Shown here: in pieces, positions 24,728 to 33,418 of the stretch | Numbering within the stretch: the first letter of the stretch is position 1 | Layout of the letters: the number at the start of each line of letters is the position of its first letter | Assembly (NCBI GenBank): GCA_965199805.1 | Contig: CBDATO010000001.1 | Coordinates: 1,302,001-1,366,000, forward strand | Direction: 5' to 3' | DNA: 64,000 nt | DNA from: DATAZK01 sp965199805 | GTDB lineage: Bacteria; Actinomycetota; Actinomycetes; Frankiales; Frankiaceae | Translations under genes and position numbers: made by a program | Notes under the pieces: model-generated | The model's database searches: none | Seen by the model: only the letters and a program-made list of their open reading frames with translations | Told to the model about the DNA's origin: nothing

Positions 24728-24775
24728 GACTTTTAATCCGCGGGTTCGGGGTTCGAGCCCCCGACGGCCCACCGC
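24728..24775. repeat. attR, 48-bp core
   Basis: The sequence is identical to 12564-12611 and is only the 3' part of tRNA-Lys; the sequence before it does not complete a tRNA. It marks the right end of the element. Confidence 0.95.
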
Positions 24776-25259
24776 ATATGTGCAGCTCAGGGGCATGGTC
24801 ACGCACGCCGCTGCGCTCACTTGAGCTCCCGCGTCCATCTGACGTCCTTGCACGGTCCGCAGCGGGTTACCGCGGCCGCCCCGCGTGCGGGCGACGCCCG
24901 AGTCCTCACCGGTCAGATGCGTGAGCGACGGCTGAAAGGCCGAGTCCCTCTGGGCCTCTGTGCTGACCTGCTCGCGCCCTCGCGATGGCCTTCCGATCCC
25001 GTTACGAGTGGCCCGTCGTCACCAGCACTTCGGCGACCTGGGGATTAAACGTTCGTCAGCCAGCGTGGAGCAACGATGCTGGGCAGCTCTTTGCGAACAG
25101 CTCGAAGCCAGGATGCGGTCGCCTGACCTGCAAAGAGAGCTGTGACGAGGCGCCGCCGATGTTCTCTTGAGTGCGCATGAGCACGCATCCGTTGTCAAGT
25201 TATTGCGGACTGCCTGCGGACTGTCTGGCCTACGCTTGGCCGGGGGCGGGAGACTGGAT
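24776..25259. other. Gap right of attR
   Basis: No convincing gene. Several short overlapping frames exist on both strands, but none has both a Shine-Dalgarno and a recognisable product. It contains the upstream region of the kinase gene. Confidence 0.4.
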
Positions 25260-26492
25260 ATGGAAAGTGATCGGCAAACGAGCGGGCTGTTGCCCGGTCG
25301 GCAGCGGAGGAAGATGAAGGCGAGTCCGGACGAGCTCAGGCTTGCGGACCTGAAGCACAAGTATGCGGCGGAGCCAATCCCACTGGCGTATGCACGGCTG
25401 TACGACGACGATCCCGAACTGGGTCGGATGTTCGGCATCCTGCACCAACGGCTGAACACGCATTTTGCAGCTATTAACGATCGGGCTCTAACTACACGTC
25501 ACCATTGGGCGGAGAGCAGTCGGCAACTTCTCGACCTGATCCGAGACGTTCACGATGAGCTAAGCGAGTTGAGACGTGCTGGAGTGGAGGTCACCGTTTA
25601 CACCAGGTACGAGAACGCCCTCAGTGTCTGCGAACCTTGGCTGTCAAGGAGCGGCGGGAGCACGATCCCTCCCGACTTCGTCGCTATAGACGTCGTACGG
25701 TACGAACCTGTCTTCACACGAGTCACCGACAGCATTCGCCTGACCAAGCAGCCGGCCAGTAACCTCAAGCTGACTATGGTCGGTGAAGGTTCTTACGCTC
25801 ACGTGCACTCATATGTTGACCCGGATTACGGCATCAAGTTCGCTGTTAAGCGAGCCAAACGTAACTTGGCCCAGCGGGACCTTGAACGTTTCAAGCGTGA
25901 GTTCGAAGTCATGAAAAGGCTGAGTTTCCCTTACATCGTTGAGGTCTATCGGTATGACGATGACCGCAACGAGTATCGCATGGAGTTCTGCGATGAGACC
26001 CTTCACCGGTTCGTCCTCAGGCGCAACGCAGAATTGCGTTTTGGCTCCCGCAAGCGCATTGCACTGCAATTCCTTTATGGACTCAATTACATACATTTGC
26101 AAGGTTTGCTCCACCGGGATATCAGCCTGCAGAATGTGTTGCTTAAGGTATTCGCCGGCGGCGCTGTGCTCGTCAAGCTTTCTGATTTTGGTCTCGTGAA
26201 GGACCAAGAGTCTGACTACACCCATACTGGCAGCGAAGTCCGCGGAACAATACGTGATCCGCTTCTTGAGAGCTTCAAGGACTACAGCGTCGCAAACGAG
26301 ATATATGCAACCGGTTCGGTGCTTGCCTTCATCTTTACAGGCAAGAAGTCTTTAGCGGTGGACTCCGGCGACGTAGGACGCATCGTGCAACGGTGCGTCG
26401 ACCACGATGCGTCTAAGCGCTACCGCTCCGTGGCGGCGATTATCCCCGACGTTGAGGCGTTGATAGCTACGCCATCGGGCGCACCTGCCTAA
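25260..26492 (+). CDS. Serine/threonine protein kinase with unique N-terminal domain
   Basis: The 410-residue protein has a helical N-terminal region (1-170) of unknown type and a Hanks-type kinase domain. The kinase domain shows a Gly-loop (VGEGSYAHVH), the ATP-binding Lys197 (KFAVKRAK), the catalytic loop HRDISLQN (Asp287, Asn292) and DFG at 309-311. There is no transmembrane helix or PASTA repeat, unlike PknB. The ATG at 25260 has GGGAG upstream. Its codon use is less GC-rich than the core genes. Soluble kinases in element-adjacent islands can be abortive-infection effectors (Stk2-like); this is inferred from context only. Confidence 0.88.
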   Translation: MESDRQTSGLLPGRQRRKMKASPDELRLADLKHKYAAEPIPLAYARLYDDDPELGRMFGILHQRLNTHFAAINDRALTTRHHWAESSRQLLDLIRDVHDELSELRRAGVEVTVYTRYENALSVCEPWLSRSGGSTIPPDFVAIDVVRYEPVFTRVTDSIRLTKQPASNLKLTMVGEGSYAHVHSYVDPDYGIKFAVKRAKRNLAQRDLERFKREFEVMKRLSFPYIVEVYRYDDDRNEYRMEFCDETLHRFVLRRNAELRFGSRKRIALQFLYGLNYIHLQGLLHRDISLQNVLLKVFAGGAVLVKLSDFGLVKDQESDYTHTGSEVRGTIRDPLLESFKDYSVANEIYATGSVLAFIFTGKKSLAVDSGDVGRIVQRCVDHDASKRYRSVAAIIPDVEALIATPSGAPA

Positions 26493-26637
26493 AGCAGGAT
26501 GGAATGAGCACCAGGCGGTCGGAGTGCATCAGGGCGTTGAGCGGCAGCCTCGTGTTCAGCGATGGCCCGAGGCAGCTAAGGACATGGGTGTCCAGAAGAC
26601 GGGACAGGGATCCAGCGCCGCCTAAGGACGGGCCGAG

Positions 26638-27558
26638 CTACGTATCGAGTGATTCATTCCACTCCGCCCCCAACACCCAGGCGAGAGCGGACAGGCGCCC
26701 ACTTAATAGGCCCCACTCGAAGTCATCCCATCCAAGATTCTCTCGGCCGTATTTCTCTTCGATACGAGCGGCCGCTTGGTTGGCCGTCTGCAGCACCCTG
26801 GACTGTGCGTCGGTCAGAGGCTCCTCGCCGGTCTCAATGCGGTAGAGCCAGTTTTGATGGCGGTTCCACCAGACCTTGTCCCACAGCTCGTTGTACTCAG
26901 CGACGATCGCTGTGTCGTTACGTCTGAGAAGCAGCGGCCACACTCCCTCGGGAGCGTCCTCATCTGGCACCCACTCGACCTTGTCGCCAGTGTCGGTGTA
27001 GCCGATTCGGTGCCCGTTCGGTCCGACCTCGTCTACCGCAGCCGGGTCGGCGGTCTGTTGAGAGGTGCGTCTAATGTGTCCGTCGTTAGCCTGATCTCGT
27101 GCGAAGTCGCGATTGAGCTCCTCGATCTGGGCCATGAAATCCGGGTCAAAGCGAGTGACTTCGATGCCAGCGGCTCGCAGCCGCAGCTCGCCACGGCCAC
27201 GAATGGCGTCGTTGGGATCGAGGACGCCGATGACTACTCGAGCTATGCGTCGTTCGATGATTCGCTCGGCACAGGGCAACTTTAGGGCGTTGCGAGACGT
27301 GCAGGGCTCCAAAGTCGTATAGAGCGTCGATCCGGCCAAAGTCTCGGCTGCCAGCTTCTTCTCTAACAGCGTGAACTCGGCGTGCTCGCCTGGCTGTAGC
27401 TCACCTCGGAATGCATCGCCCAGTATCTGTCCGTCACGCACGACTAGTGCCCCGACCTTGGGTGAGGTCTTGCCAGCCTCGCTTACGCATTGACGGGCCA
27501 GATCGACGGCGCGCTGCATATGCAAGCGGTCCGGAAGCGCAGGTGTTAGTGAAGTCAA
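26638..27558 (-). CDS. RibD-like nucleoside/nucleotide deaminase with C-terminal extension
   Basis: The 306-residue protein has a CDA-fold deaminase domain. Zinc ligands are His59 and the catalytic Glu61 (GEHAEFTLLEKKL), with Cys86 and Cys96 (YTTLEPCTSRNALKLPCAER). It continues with RVVIGVLDPND as in RibD and related deaminases. The C-terminal 130 residues (TGEEPLTDAQSRVLQTANQA, then WDDFEWGLLSGRLSALAWVL) are not a RibD reductase and look like a separate helical domain. Its place between a kinase and a toxin-antitoxin pair suggests a role other than riboflavin synthesis, perhaps nucleotide-based defence. Confidence 0.78.
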   Translation of the reverse strand: MTSLTPALPDRLHMQRAVDLARQCVSEAGKTSPKVGALVVRDGQILGDAFRGELQPGEHAEFTLLEKKLAAETLAGSTLYTTLEPCTSRNALKLPCAERIIERRIARVVIGVLDPNDAIRGRGELRLRAAGIEVTRFDPDFMAQIEELNRDFARDQANDGHIRRTSQQTADPAAVDEVGPNGHRIGYTDTGDKVEWVPDEDAPEGVWPLLLRRNDTAIVAEYNELWDKVWWNRHQNWLYRIETGEEPLTDAQSRVLQTANQAAARIEEKYGRENLGWDDFEWGLLSGRLSALAWVLGAEWNESLDT

Positions 27559-27607
27559 GGCGTGCCTTACATGGTGGGTTGAGGACAGCCAGCGTCATTA
27601 GGTCGGC

Positions 27608-28051
27608 TCATGGTTCAAGCCTCAGTGATCGCAGCTTGCCCGTGCGGCTCGCAATCTGTATGAACGGCCCTGGCAGATCGACAAGAGCTTCCAGCTCTCG
27701 CCATCTAGACATGATCAGCTCCAGCTGACCCCAGACGGAGGCGGCGTCGGGACTGGCCAGGTTGACCATCTTGGCGCCGTGACTGCGGACAGCTTCGATT
27801 TCAGCAGTCTTCTGTTGGATCTGGGCGTCGCGGGTGACTATTAGCCAACCCAATGAAGCAACAACGGGAATCCATTGCGGATCCTTAGCGCCCGGAGGTA
27901 TTGGGCAGGGCGGTCGCCGACGTTTATGGATAGTGGTTCCCGGATCCCCCGGAAAGGTGATGTCGGCCCGCAGGGGTGCGAGGACCTTGGCCAGCCCGAG
28001 CACATCAGCGTCGAAATAGAAGCGGACAGTGGCGGGCTTGGCCGGTGTCAC
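27608..28051 (-). CDS. VapC45-like PIN-domain toxin
   Basis: The 147-residue protein starts VRFYFDADVLGLAKVLAPLR and contains PQWIPVVASLGWLIVTRDAQ, the pattern of PIN-like ribonucleases paired with DUF433/VapB45 antitoxins. Acidic residues (FDAD, TRD) could coordinate metal for RNA cleavage. Its start overlaps the antitoxin stop by four bases, the usual translational coupling of such pairs. The assignment follows from the combined architecture and gene order. Confidence 0.75.
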   Translation of the reverse strand: MTPAKPATVRFYFDADVLGLAKVLAPLRADITFPGDPGTTIHKRRRPPCPIPPGAKDPQWIPVVASLGWLIVTRDAQIQQKTAEIEAVRSHGAKMVNLASPDAASVWGQLELIMSRWRELEALVDLPGPFIQIASRTGKLRSLRLEP

Positions 28052-28719
28052 GCCGCCCTGTTCGCCATCTCGTACGAGAGCGCCCAGCGCACCTGTGCGA
28101 TCGACAGCTCGAATGTGTCGGCCAAATCGGCTTCGTCTTCGCCAGTTTGCTGTTGTTCCCAGAGAATCTCGGTACTGATACCGCCGATGGACGGAGATCC
28201 GAAGCGAACGTCGGGGTCGACGATGACCGGCGACTCCTGGTTCTCATCCGGCCGCCACTTTGCAGCGACGTCACCTTCCCAAGTAACCCGCTGGTAAAAG
28301 GCCTCAGCCGCCGGTAGCAACATGTACTGGCCGCTGACCTCGGCGACGAGGGCGAAGTCGCCGGAGAGCTTCGACTGAGTTTGGGCCTCAAGCACGAGTT
28401 GGCGATCGCTTACGAACGGCCGGGCATGCGCCAAGGGATAGGGGACGCCGAGTCCTTCCCGCAGCGCTTCGATGAACTGACGCAGTTCGAGCATGGGCAC
28501 GTTGTGGCTACGGCGGTACTGGCGCAGGAGGCCAGCCTCGACGAACTCCGCCCATGTGACGGTTTTGGAGCCCGTGGCCTCGGGACGGATGACGGGCTTG
28601 TAGCGCTTGTCTCGTCGCTCGCCGCCTTCAAGCCAGTAGTGAAGGGTCGCCGGGGCAACACGAAGCAGCCGAGCGGCGCCGGCTTCGCTGTACATCTCTC
28701 GATCAAGCACGTTGGTCAT
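28048..28719 (-). CDS. VapB45-like antitoxin (HTH plus DUF433)
   Basis: The 223-residue protein has a MerR-like N-terminal HTH (MYSEAGAARLLRVAPATLHY WLEGG) and a C-terminal DUF433 segment (PVIVDPDVRFGSPSIGGIST, then ADLADTFELSIAQVRWALSY). This is the architecture of VapB45 of Mycobacterium tuberculosis. It precedes and overlaps the PIN toxin gene. It is expected to repress its own operon and to neutralise the toxin. ATG 28719 lacks a Shine-Dalgarno, so a leaderless transcript is possible. Confidence 0.78.
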   Translation of the reverse strand: MTNVLDREMYSEAGAARLLRVAPATLHYWLEGGERRDKRYKPVIRPEATGSKTVTWAEFVEAGLLRQYRRSHNVPMLELRQFIEALREGLGVPYPLAHARPFVSDRQLVLEAQTQSKLSGDFALVAEVSGQYMLLPAAEAFYQRVTWEGDVAAKWRPDENQESPVIVDPDVRFGSPSIGGISTEILWEQQQTGEDEADLADTFELSIAQVRWALSYEMANRAA

Positions 28720-29491
28720 CGCACGTCAGTCTGACACCAGGCAGCGACATGAGCCTGTCAATCGGTCCTCGGTCGCAACAGACGATGGCGAGGTCGAGTG
28801 TGGTCGCAACGGGGCGTCGGAGGCAGAGCCAAGAGCAACAGCGGATCAGATTCCAGTAGACGCAGCGGGAAAAAATTCCGCTGCTCTCGGTGGTGAAGGG
28901 CGCCCGCAGAGCGGTCGCAGAGGCCTGGCTCAGCATGTGGTTCGCTGTCGTCCAAAGCGGTCTCGCCGTACGTCTTTGGGGGTTGTGGTGGCGGTCCATC
29001 CGGACGACTTGAGCCGCTGGCCAAGCGCCAAGTCGCTGCGGTGCTTGCAGGTGTCTAGCCGGTCGTACTTCGGGATGCTCGCTGCTTCGTCTAAAGCGCA
29101 CTGCGTGGGAGTCAGCTACGAGGCCTCCAACTCGTCATTCGCAGCGGGGGGTTGCTACGGCGAGGATCCTCACGACCTGGTCTGGGACATGGGTCTCGAC
29201 CAGATCAGCGCGCTGCCCACAGTCGACTCGCTGCTGGCGGCCGTCCGAGCGATGGAGTGGGCCATCGACTGGGATTTATCGGCCGAGATCATTGCCGAGC
29301 TGCGAATGGTCGAGGCTGCGATCAAGGCGGGTGAGGTACCGGGCGCTCGGCTCAGCGAGAGAGAAGTCGGTCCGGACTCTCACGAAGTCGTCTGGGCCGT
29401 CCAGGAAGCCCATCGCAAGATAGAGGCGTTTAACGAGCCGAAGGCTCCTCCGATCAATCATGGCCGACGCAAAGACGATGCCAAGAGCTAG
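28712..29491 (+). CDS. Doubtful hypothetical protein
   Basis: The frame is open for 259 codons. Only the second half looks protein-like (GEDPHDLVWDMGLDQISALP, then AELRMVEAAIKAGEVPGARL), with an acidic helical character; the first half is Arg/Ser/Cys-rich and may be non-coding. An internal GTG start near 28.98 kb is possible. No family is recognised. It may be the remnant of a longer gene damaged at its 5' end. Confidence 0.3.
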   Translation: MVIARQSDTRQRHEPVNRSSVATDDGEVECGRNGASEAEPRATADQIPVDAAGKNSAALGGEGRPQSGRRGLAQHVVRCRPKRSRRTSLGVVVAVHPDDLSRWPSAKSLRCLQVSSRSYFGMLAASSKAHCVGVSYEASNSSFAAGGCYGEDPHDLVWDMGLDQISALPTVDSLLAAVRAMEWAIDWDLSAEIIAELRMVEAAIKAGEVPGARLSEREVGPDSHEVVWAVQEAHRKIEAFNEPKAPPINHGRRKDDAKS

Positions 29492-29676
29492 CGCTGCTTG
29501 CGCACCGGCTGGCCGGCCACGCCTCAATCGAGGCACCCGCCCACCAGGTCCGGCTTACGAAGCCGATTCGTCGTCCATTACAAACCGTCATAAAGCTGTG
29601 ACCTTGACACAGGATTTGACACACGTACTCGGTGCTAGGTTGCGTCGCTGACGACAAAGTCGCAGGTCAGAGCTAG

Positions 29677-29730
29677 TGGAGCTACAGGGACTCGAACCCT
29701 GGGCCTCTTCCATGCCGTGGAAGAGGCGTC
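29677..29730 (-). repeat. Half tRNA-Ala(GGC), att remnant of the second integrase
   Basis: On the minus strand the sequence gives an anticodon arm (CTTCC-ACGGCAT-GGAAG, anticodon GGC), a variable loop, a T-arm (CAGGG-TTCGAGT-CCCTG) and the 3' acceptor strand TAGCTCC plus A. The 5' half (acceptor strand GGAGCTA and D-arm) is absent upstream. A 3'-half tRNA beside an integrase gene is the usual mark of an attachment site. The intact tRNA is not in the window. Confidence 0.7.
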
Positions 29731-29744
29731 AACCACCCCGACCG

Positions 29745-30920
29745 TCAGCTGGCGAGCAGTTGGGCGAGTCGTTCGCTGGCGGCGCGGTCGGCGTCGGTGT
29801 TGCTGTGGGTGTAGATCTGCGTGGTGGCCAGTGAGGCGTGGCCGAGGAGCTTGCGGACGGTCTGGATAGACGTGCCAGCGTCAAGCATCCAGGTGGCGAA
29901 GGAGTGCCGCAGGCAGTGCGGCGTCAGTTCCGGGTCGAGTTGGATGGCTGCGGCGGCGGGGTCCCATCCGTAGCGGCGGAAGGTGCGGTAGCCGACGGGC
30001 TGCCCCGTTCCGGTGGTGAACAGGTAGTCGTTCGGTCTGACGAGTCCCTGTTCGAGGTGCTGGAGCAGCGCCCTGTGCACGGGGTCCGGGATCGGGACGG
30101 TCCGCGTAGACGCGGCGGACTTGGGGGTATCGGCGGCGAGCTTGCCGCCAACTTCAGTCAGCGTCTCCTCGACGCGTAACAGCCGGTTGGTGAGGTCGAA
30201 GTGGCTTAGCCGTAGTGCGGACACTTCGCCCCAGCGCACGCCGCAGTAGCCCATGACGATCGGCGCGAGCCGGTAGCCGGCCGGAAAGGCATCAATCAGG
30301 GCATGGAATTCCGTTGGTGTGAACGCGCGGCGCTCACCAGCTGAGGCACCGGACTTGGGGAGTTTGGCGGCCGTCACCGGGTTGGAGTTGATGAGCCCGT
30401 CGGTGACGGCGGCGTTCAGGCAGCAATGCAAAGTGCGGCGTGCCTGGGCAACGGTGGCGGGTGACAGCGCCCTGCCGCCGTGCGTCTTGGCTTGGATGGC
30501 CCGGAGCCAGAGCCGGATCGTCGTGGGCCGCAGTTCGGACAGGGGCAAGTCGGCAAGGTTGATCGTGCGGGCCGGTCGGGTGCCGTCTGCGGGGATGGCA
30601 GCGGGGGCGAGCAGGTGGGTGCGGAGGTGGCTGCGGTAGCCGGCGACGGTGCGGCGTTTGCCGGGGTGGGAGTCGATCCATTGGTCGGCGAACTCGGCCA
30701 GGGTGATCTGTCCGCGGCGGGGGTCGAGGTAGCTGCCGGTGTACATCTGGGCGTCGAGTTGACGGACGAATGCTTGGGCGGCGCGGCGGCTGGTGAAGCT
30801 GCCTTTGGATAGCTGGTCGCCGGTGTCGGGGTCGAACCAGCGGACCTCATATCGGCTGGTGCGGCGTTTGCCGGTCGCCGGGTCGATGCCCTTTTGGGGC
30901 CGTTCGCGGATGGCTGCCAT
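29745..30920 (-). CDS. Tyrosine recombinase (second integrase)
   Basis: The 391-residue protein has an N-terminal arm-binding region (SRYEVRWFDPDTGDQLSKGS), a core-binding domain and a catalytic domain. The catalytic domain has Arg in CGVRWGEVSALR, His/Arg in PHCLRHSFATWM, His in LLGHASLATTQ and Tyr in IYTHS. It ends 15 bases from the half tRNA-Ala, so it used that tRNA as target. The excisionase gene lies just upstream. The integrase appears intact, although its element seems to lack a right end in the window. Confidence 0.92.
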   Translation of the reverse strand: MAAIRERPQKGIDPATGKRRTSRYEVRWFDPDTGDQLSKGSFTSRRAAQAFVRQLDAQMYTGSYLDPRRGQITLAEFADQWIDSHPGKRRTVAGYRSHLRTHLLAPAAIPADGTRPARTINLADLPLSELRPTTIRLWLRAIQAKTHGGRALSPATVAQARRTLHCCLNAAVTDGLINSNPVTAAKLPKSGASAGERRAFTPTEFHALIDAFPAGYRLAPIVMGYCGVRWGEVSALRLSHFDLTNRLLRVEETLTEVGGKLAADTPKSAASTRTVPIPDPVHRALLQHLEQGLVRPNDYLFTTGTGQPVGYRTFRRYGWDPAAAAIQLDPELTPHCLRHSFATWMLDAGTSIQTVRKLLGHASLATTQIYTHSNTDADRAASERLAQLLAS

Positions 30921-31007
30921 GACGGCGGGGTGCTCCTGTTCAGGACGTGTGACGGGTGTCCATGCACGCTCGACCTGGCCGGTAGTTCAAGTCCGTGGGC
31001 AGCTAGA

Positions 31008-31325
31008 TCACCAAGAACGCGACTGGGCGACAGCAGGCGGCGGCCTGCGGCCATAGTCGGTGTGAGCGTCGAGGTAGGCCGCGATGTCAGCGGGCCGGAA
31101 GCGTAGCTGCCGGCCCAGCCGCACGACCGGGAAGCGGCCGGCTTCGACCTGGTCGTACAGCCAGCTCCTGCGGCATGCCAGGGCGTCACACACTTGCTGC
31201 GGGGTCCATAGTTCCGGCGTCGAACTAGTGCCGGAACCTTTGAGGGGCGACTCGCGTGACTGGTCTGCCGAAGACCGCGTGACCGAGGTCGGTCGGTGAC
31301 TGTCTTGTGGCGAATGGATGGTCAC
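31008..31325 (-). CDS. xis: Excisionase-like MerR-type DNA-binding protein
   Basis: The 105-residue protein has the typical excisionase domain near its C-terminus: LWTPQQVCDALACRRSWLYD, then QVEAGRFPVVRLGRQLRFRP followed by ADIAAYLDAH. The GTG at 31325 is chosen for the AGGGGG upstream. The first 40 residues are Ser/Thr-rich and probably disordered. It lies upstream of the integrase in the same direction with an 87-bp gap, the common xis-int order of actinobacterial integrative elements. Confidence 0.85.
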   Translation of the reverse strand: MTIHSPQDSHRPTSVTRSSADQSRESPLKGSGTSSTPELWTPQQVCDALACRRSWLYDQVEAGRFPVVRLGRQLRFRPADIAAYLDAHTDYGRRPPPAVAQSRSW

Positions 31326-31736
31326 GGGTCCCCCTTGCGCTGCGCGTTTCTGACGCCTGGCTAACCGGTCGCCCCGGGAGCGAGAGAGACAAACAGTCAC
31401 GGCTAGTGCATGCGGCGGAGACTCGGATCGAACACCCGTGGCGGTGTCCCGTGGCCGGCTTGTGCCTTCCGTCGACGGCTGGTCGGCCTCGTGTCGGAGT
31501 TGTGCTGGAACGCGGACAGTCACATTGCGCGCGAGGCCCGCCGCAATGGAGCCGGGCCTATACGACCGCAAGTCGAACACTTAACATCTTTTGAGACGGC
31601 AGTACTGACACCGGCCGAGGCTGCGGGTGCAGATCGCAACCGAACTCGGCGATCGTCTGCCGGCACCAGACGGGCGCCGGTGCGCCCGGCCCACGTCAAG
31701 GGGCGAGCGTCAAGGCGCTGCTGGCAGGGTGGGCGC
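31326..31736. other. Gap upstream of xis
   Basis: No gene is supported in these 411 bases. A GGATCGAAC string near 31426 recalls a tRNA T-loop but no tRNA can be folded around it. Confidence 0.4.
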
Positions 31737-32564
31737 TCATCCCGGGGTGGATTTCGCTGAGCCGGAAGCCGCCGGCCATCGCTGGCGCACGTCGTCGGCT
31801 ATCGCGGCAACGTCAAGGACAAGTGTGGGGCGGGTGGGCAGCAGATCGCGGCCGGGGTTGACGGTGAAGCAGCTGCCGTCATCGACAGCGATGAGCGACG
31901 TGAGGTTGCTGCGGAGCAGGGTTCGTCCGATGTCGTCGAGCGGTACATCAAGCGCGAGGAGCCGCCGAATCAGGTCGGCGTCGACGACGTTGCCCAGCCA
32001 CCACAGTTGCGGGTTCGGGGTGCGGCCGGGACGGCTGCGGAGCATCCCGGCGTCCCACCATTCGTCGAGCTGGGCGACCGTGACTTCGGCGAGCTGCGCG
32101 GCGGTCGTTTGCTCGACGGGCGGCGCCGTCCAGAAGACGGGCCGGCGACGCTCACCGCGCGTACCGAAGTGTCGCTCGAGGACTCCGCTGCCGCCCGCGC
32201 GGGCAAGTTTGCGCTGCACCTGACGTAGGAGACTGATCGTCTGTTCGTCGGACATGGCGGTGACGATCCGCCAGTCGCCGGCAGCTCCCAGAACGGCGCT
32301 GCTGAACGCGATCTCGGTCGCAAGCAGCGACCGGGTCCAATCAAAATGGCTCAGTGGCAGCCGGTACTCGATGTGGGAGATGAGGCGCCGCGCCTGCGTC
32401 TGCAGGTCCTTGACGTTGTCAAAGCCCATCGCGTACGCCAGCTCTTCCGTGGGTTGAGCCGGTCCACCCCACTGGTTCAGACCCAAAATCAGAAGCCGGC
32501 GTTCATCACCGTCGAGATCCACATCGACCAGTTCAGCTTGGGGCTGTTCGTCATCGCCTACCAC
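31737..32564 (-). CDS. Hypothetical protein
   Basis: From GTG 32564 the product is 275 residues: VDVDLDGDERRLLILGLNQW, RLISHIEYRLPLSHFDWTRS, then VLDVAAIADDVRQRWPAASG at the end. Trp/Leu-rich helices and the absence of low-complexity sequence support a real protein. The frame stays open to 32672. No family is recognised. It lies in tandem with the next hypothetical gene, with a 128-bp gap. Confidence 0.6.
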   Translation of the reverse strand: MVGDDEQPQAELVDVDLDGDERRLLILGLNQWGGPAQPTEELAYAMGFDNVKDLQTQARRLISHIEYRLPLSHFDWTRSLLATEIAFSSAVLGAAGDWRIVTAMSDEQTISLLRQVQRKLARAGGSGVLERHFGTRGERRRPVFWTAPPVEQTTAAQLAEVTVAQLDEWWDAGMLRSRPGRTPNPQLWWLGNVVDADLIRRLLALDVPLDDIGRTLLRSNLTSLIAVDDGSCFTVNPGRDLLPTRPTLVLDVAAIADDVRQRWPAASGSAKSTPG

Positions 32565-32692
32565 CTGGCCATTGTCACGTCGGCCCCTGTCGTGAGCGGG
32601 CGTGCCAGAGGAATCGCTGCCGCCTGCAGCCCCGCCTGGGCGACAGAGGCAGCGTGCCGCGGGGCGCGGCATGTGGCCGAACGGAAGCTCGG

Positions 32693-33418
32693 CTACGCCG
32701 GGTCAACGCCGATGATGGGGGCGAAGAATGAGTTGCCCTGGGGCCCGAACTGCAGCCGGCGCGGCTTGGGCTGCCCCCACGATTGGTCGTCTTCATCCGG
32801 CCAGAGCGTGACGGCCTGGGCGGCCCGTAAGCCGACACCCGTGGCATCCAGCGTGGTCGCGGTCTCCGGTATACCGAACCTCGGCCACGCGGCGAAGAAG
32901 GTCAGGTCACCGTCAGGCGGCAACGGGGTGAGGTGCACGTGCTGTTCCCAGCGGCGCGGCCCATCACCGGATCCGTTACGCGGAAACAGCCGGATCTGAT
33001 CGGGATCGACGTCGCCCTGCATCATCGTGTGCAGGTCGGGCTGGTCGAGATTGGACCAACTGCGCCCGTCGCTGAAGCGGATTCCGAGCCGCAGCAGCCG
33101 ATCCGTGTCGTCACTGCCCGCCAGGGCAGCGGCTGGTCCGTGGAAGGCATTCCAATGTGGTGAGCCACGTCCGGCGGCGTTCGCGCCACGGGTGGCGATG
33201 GCGATGGTGAAAGTCAGTCCGTCGGGGTAGACGTGTGCGCCGAGCGCCGTGACGGCTGCCGTGTCACTTCTGCCAAGAAGCGCTGTGAACGACCAGCTGA
33301 CGGGGAGCACGTTCCCGGGCGGCTGCTGCGACCTGCGCATGGCTTGTAAGCGCCGAAGCTGTGCCGGGTCGGGCCCCTGTGGCGCCGCAGACCCGAAAGT
33401 ATTGGACTCCATCGTCAT
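32693..33418 (-). CDS. Hypothetical protein
   Basis: The ATG at 33418 has GGGAG upstream and gives 241 residues; another ATG follows at 33412. The centre reads SWSFTALLGRSDTAAVTALG, then AHVYPDGLTFTIAIATRGAN, and the end FFAAWPRFGIPETATTLDAT, with a beta-rich profile. Function is not recognised. It may form a small operon with the gene downstream. Confidence 0.65.
   Translation of the reverse strand: MTMESNTFGSAAPQGPDPAQLRRLQAMRRSQQPPGNVLPVSWSFTALLGRSDTAAVTALGAHVYPDGLTFTIAIATRGANAAGRGSPHWNAFHGPAAALAGSDDTDRLLRLGIRFSDGRSWSNLDQPDLHTMMQGDVDPDQIRLFPRNGSGDGPRRWEQHVHLTPLPPDGDLTFFAAWPRFGIPETATTLDATGVGLRAAQAVTLWPDEDDQSWGQPKPRRLQFGPQGNSFFAPIIGVDPA

Larger units (their letters stand above)
12564..24775. 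mobile_element. Integrated 12.2-kb satellite-like element in tRNA-Lys
   Basis: The element is bounded by perfect 48-bp repeats at 12564-12611 and 24728-24775. It carries an integrase next to the left end, divergent control genes, a replication module (primase-polymerase and RecA-like ATPase), a packaging and capsid module (small and large terminase, major capsid protein) and a cargo gene near the right end. Portal, maturation protease, head-tail connectors, tail, lysin and holin genes are not seen. This content matches capsid-forming phage satellites more closely than a complete prophage. The satellite assignment is an inference from gene content. Confidence 0.85.

Noticed and set aside
12564..24775. 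Complete prophage
   Set aside because: No portal, protease, tail, tape-measure, holin or endolysin gene is present and the size is only 12 kb.
24474..24806. 110-codon minus-strand frame reading through attR
   Set aside because: Its only familiar part comes from the tRNA core; such frames appear wherever a tRNA 3' end is duplicated.
31415..31445. T-loop-like string suggesting a tRNA or second att copy for integrase 2
   Set aside because: The GGATCGAAC string lacks pairing arms and does not match the half tRNA-Ala at 29677-29730.
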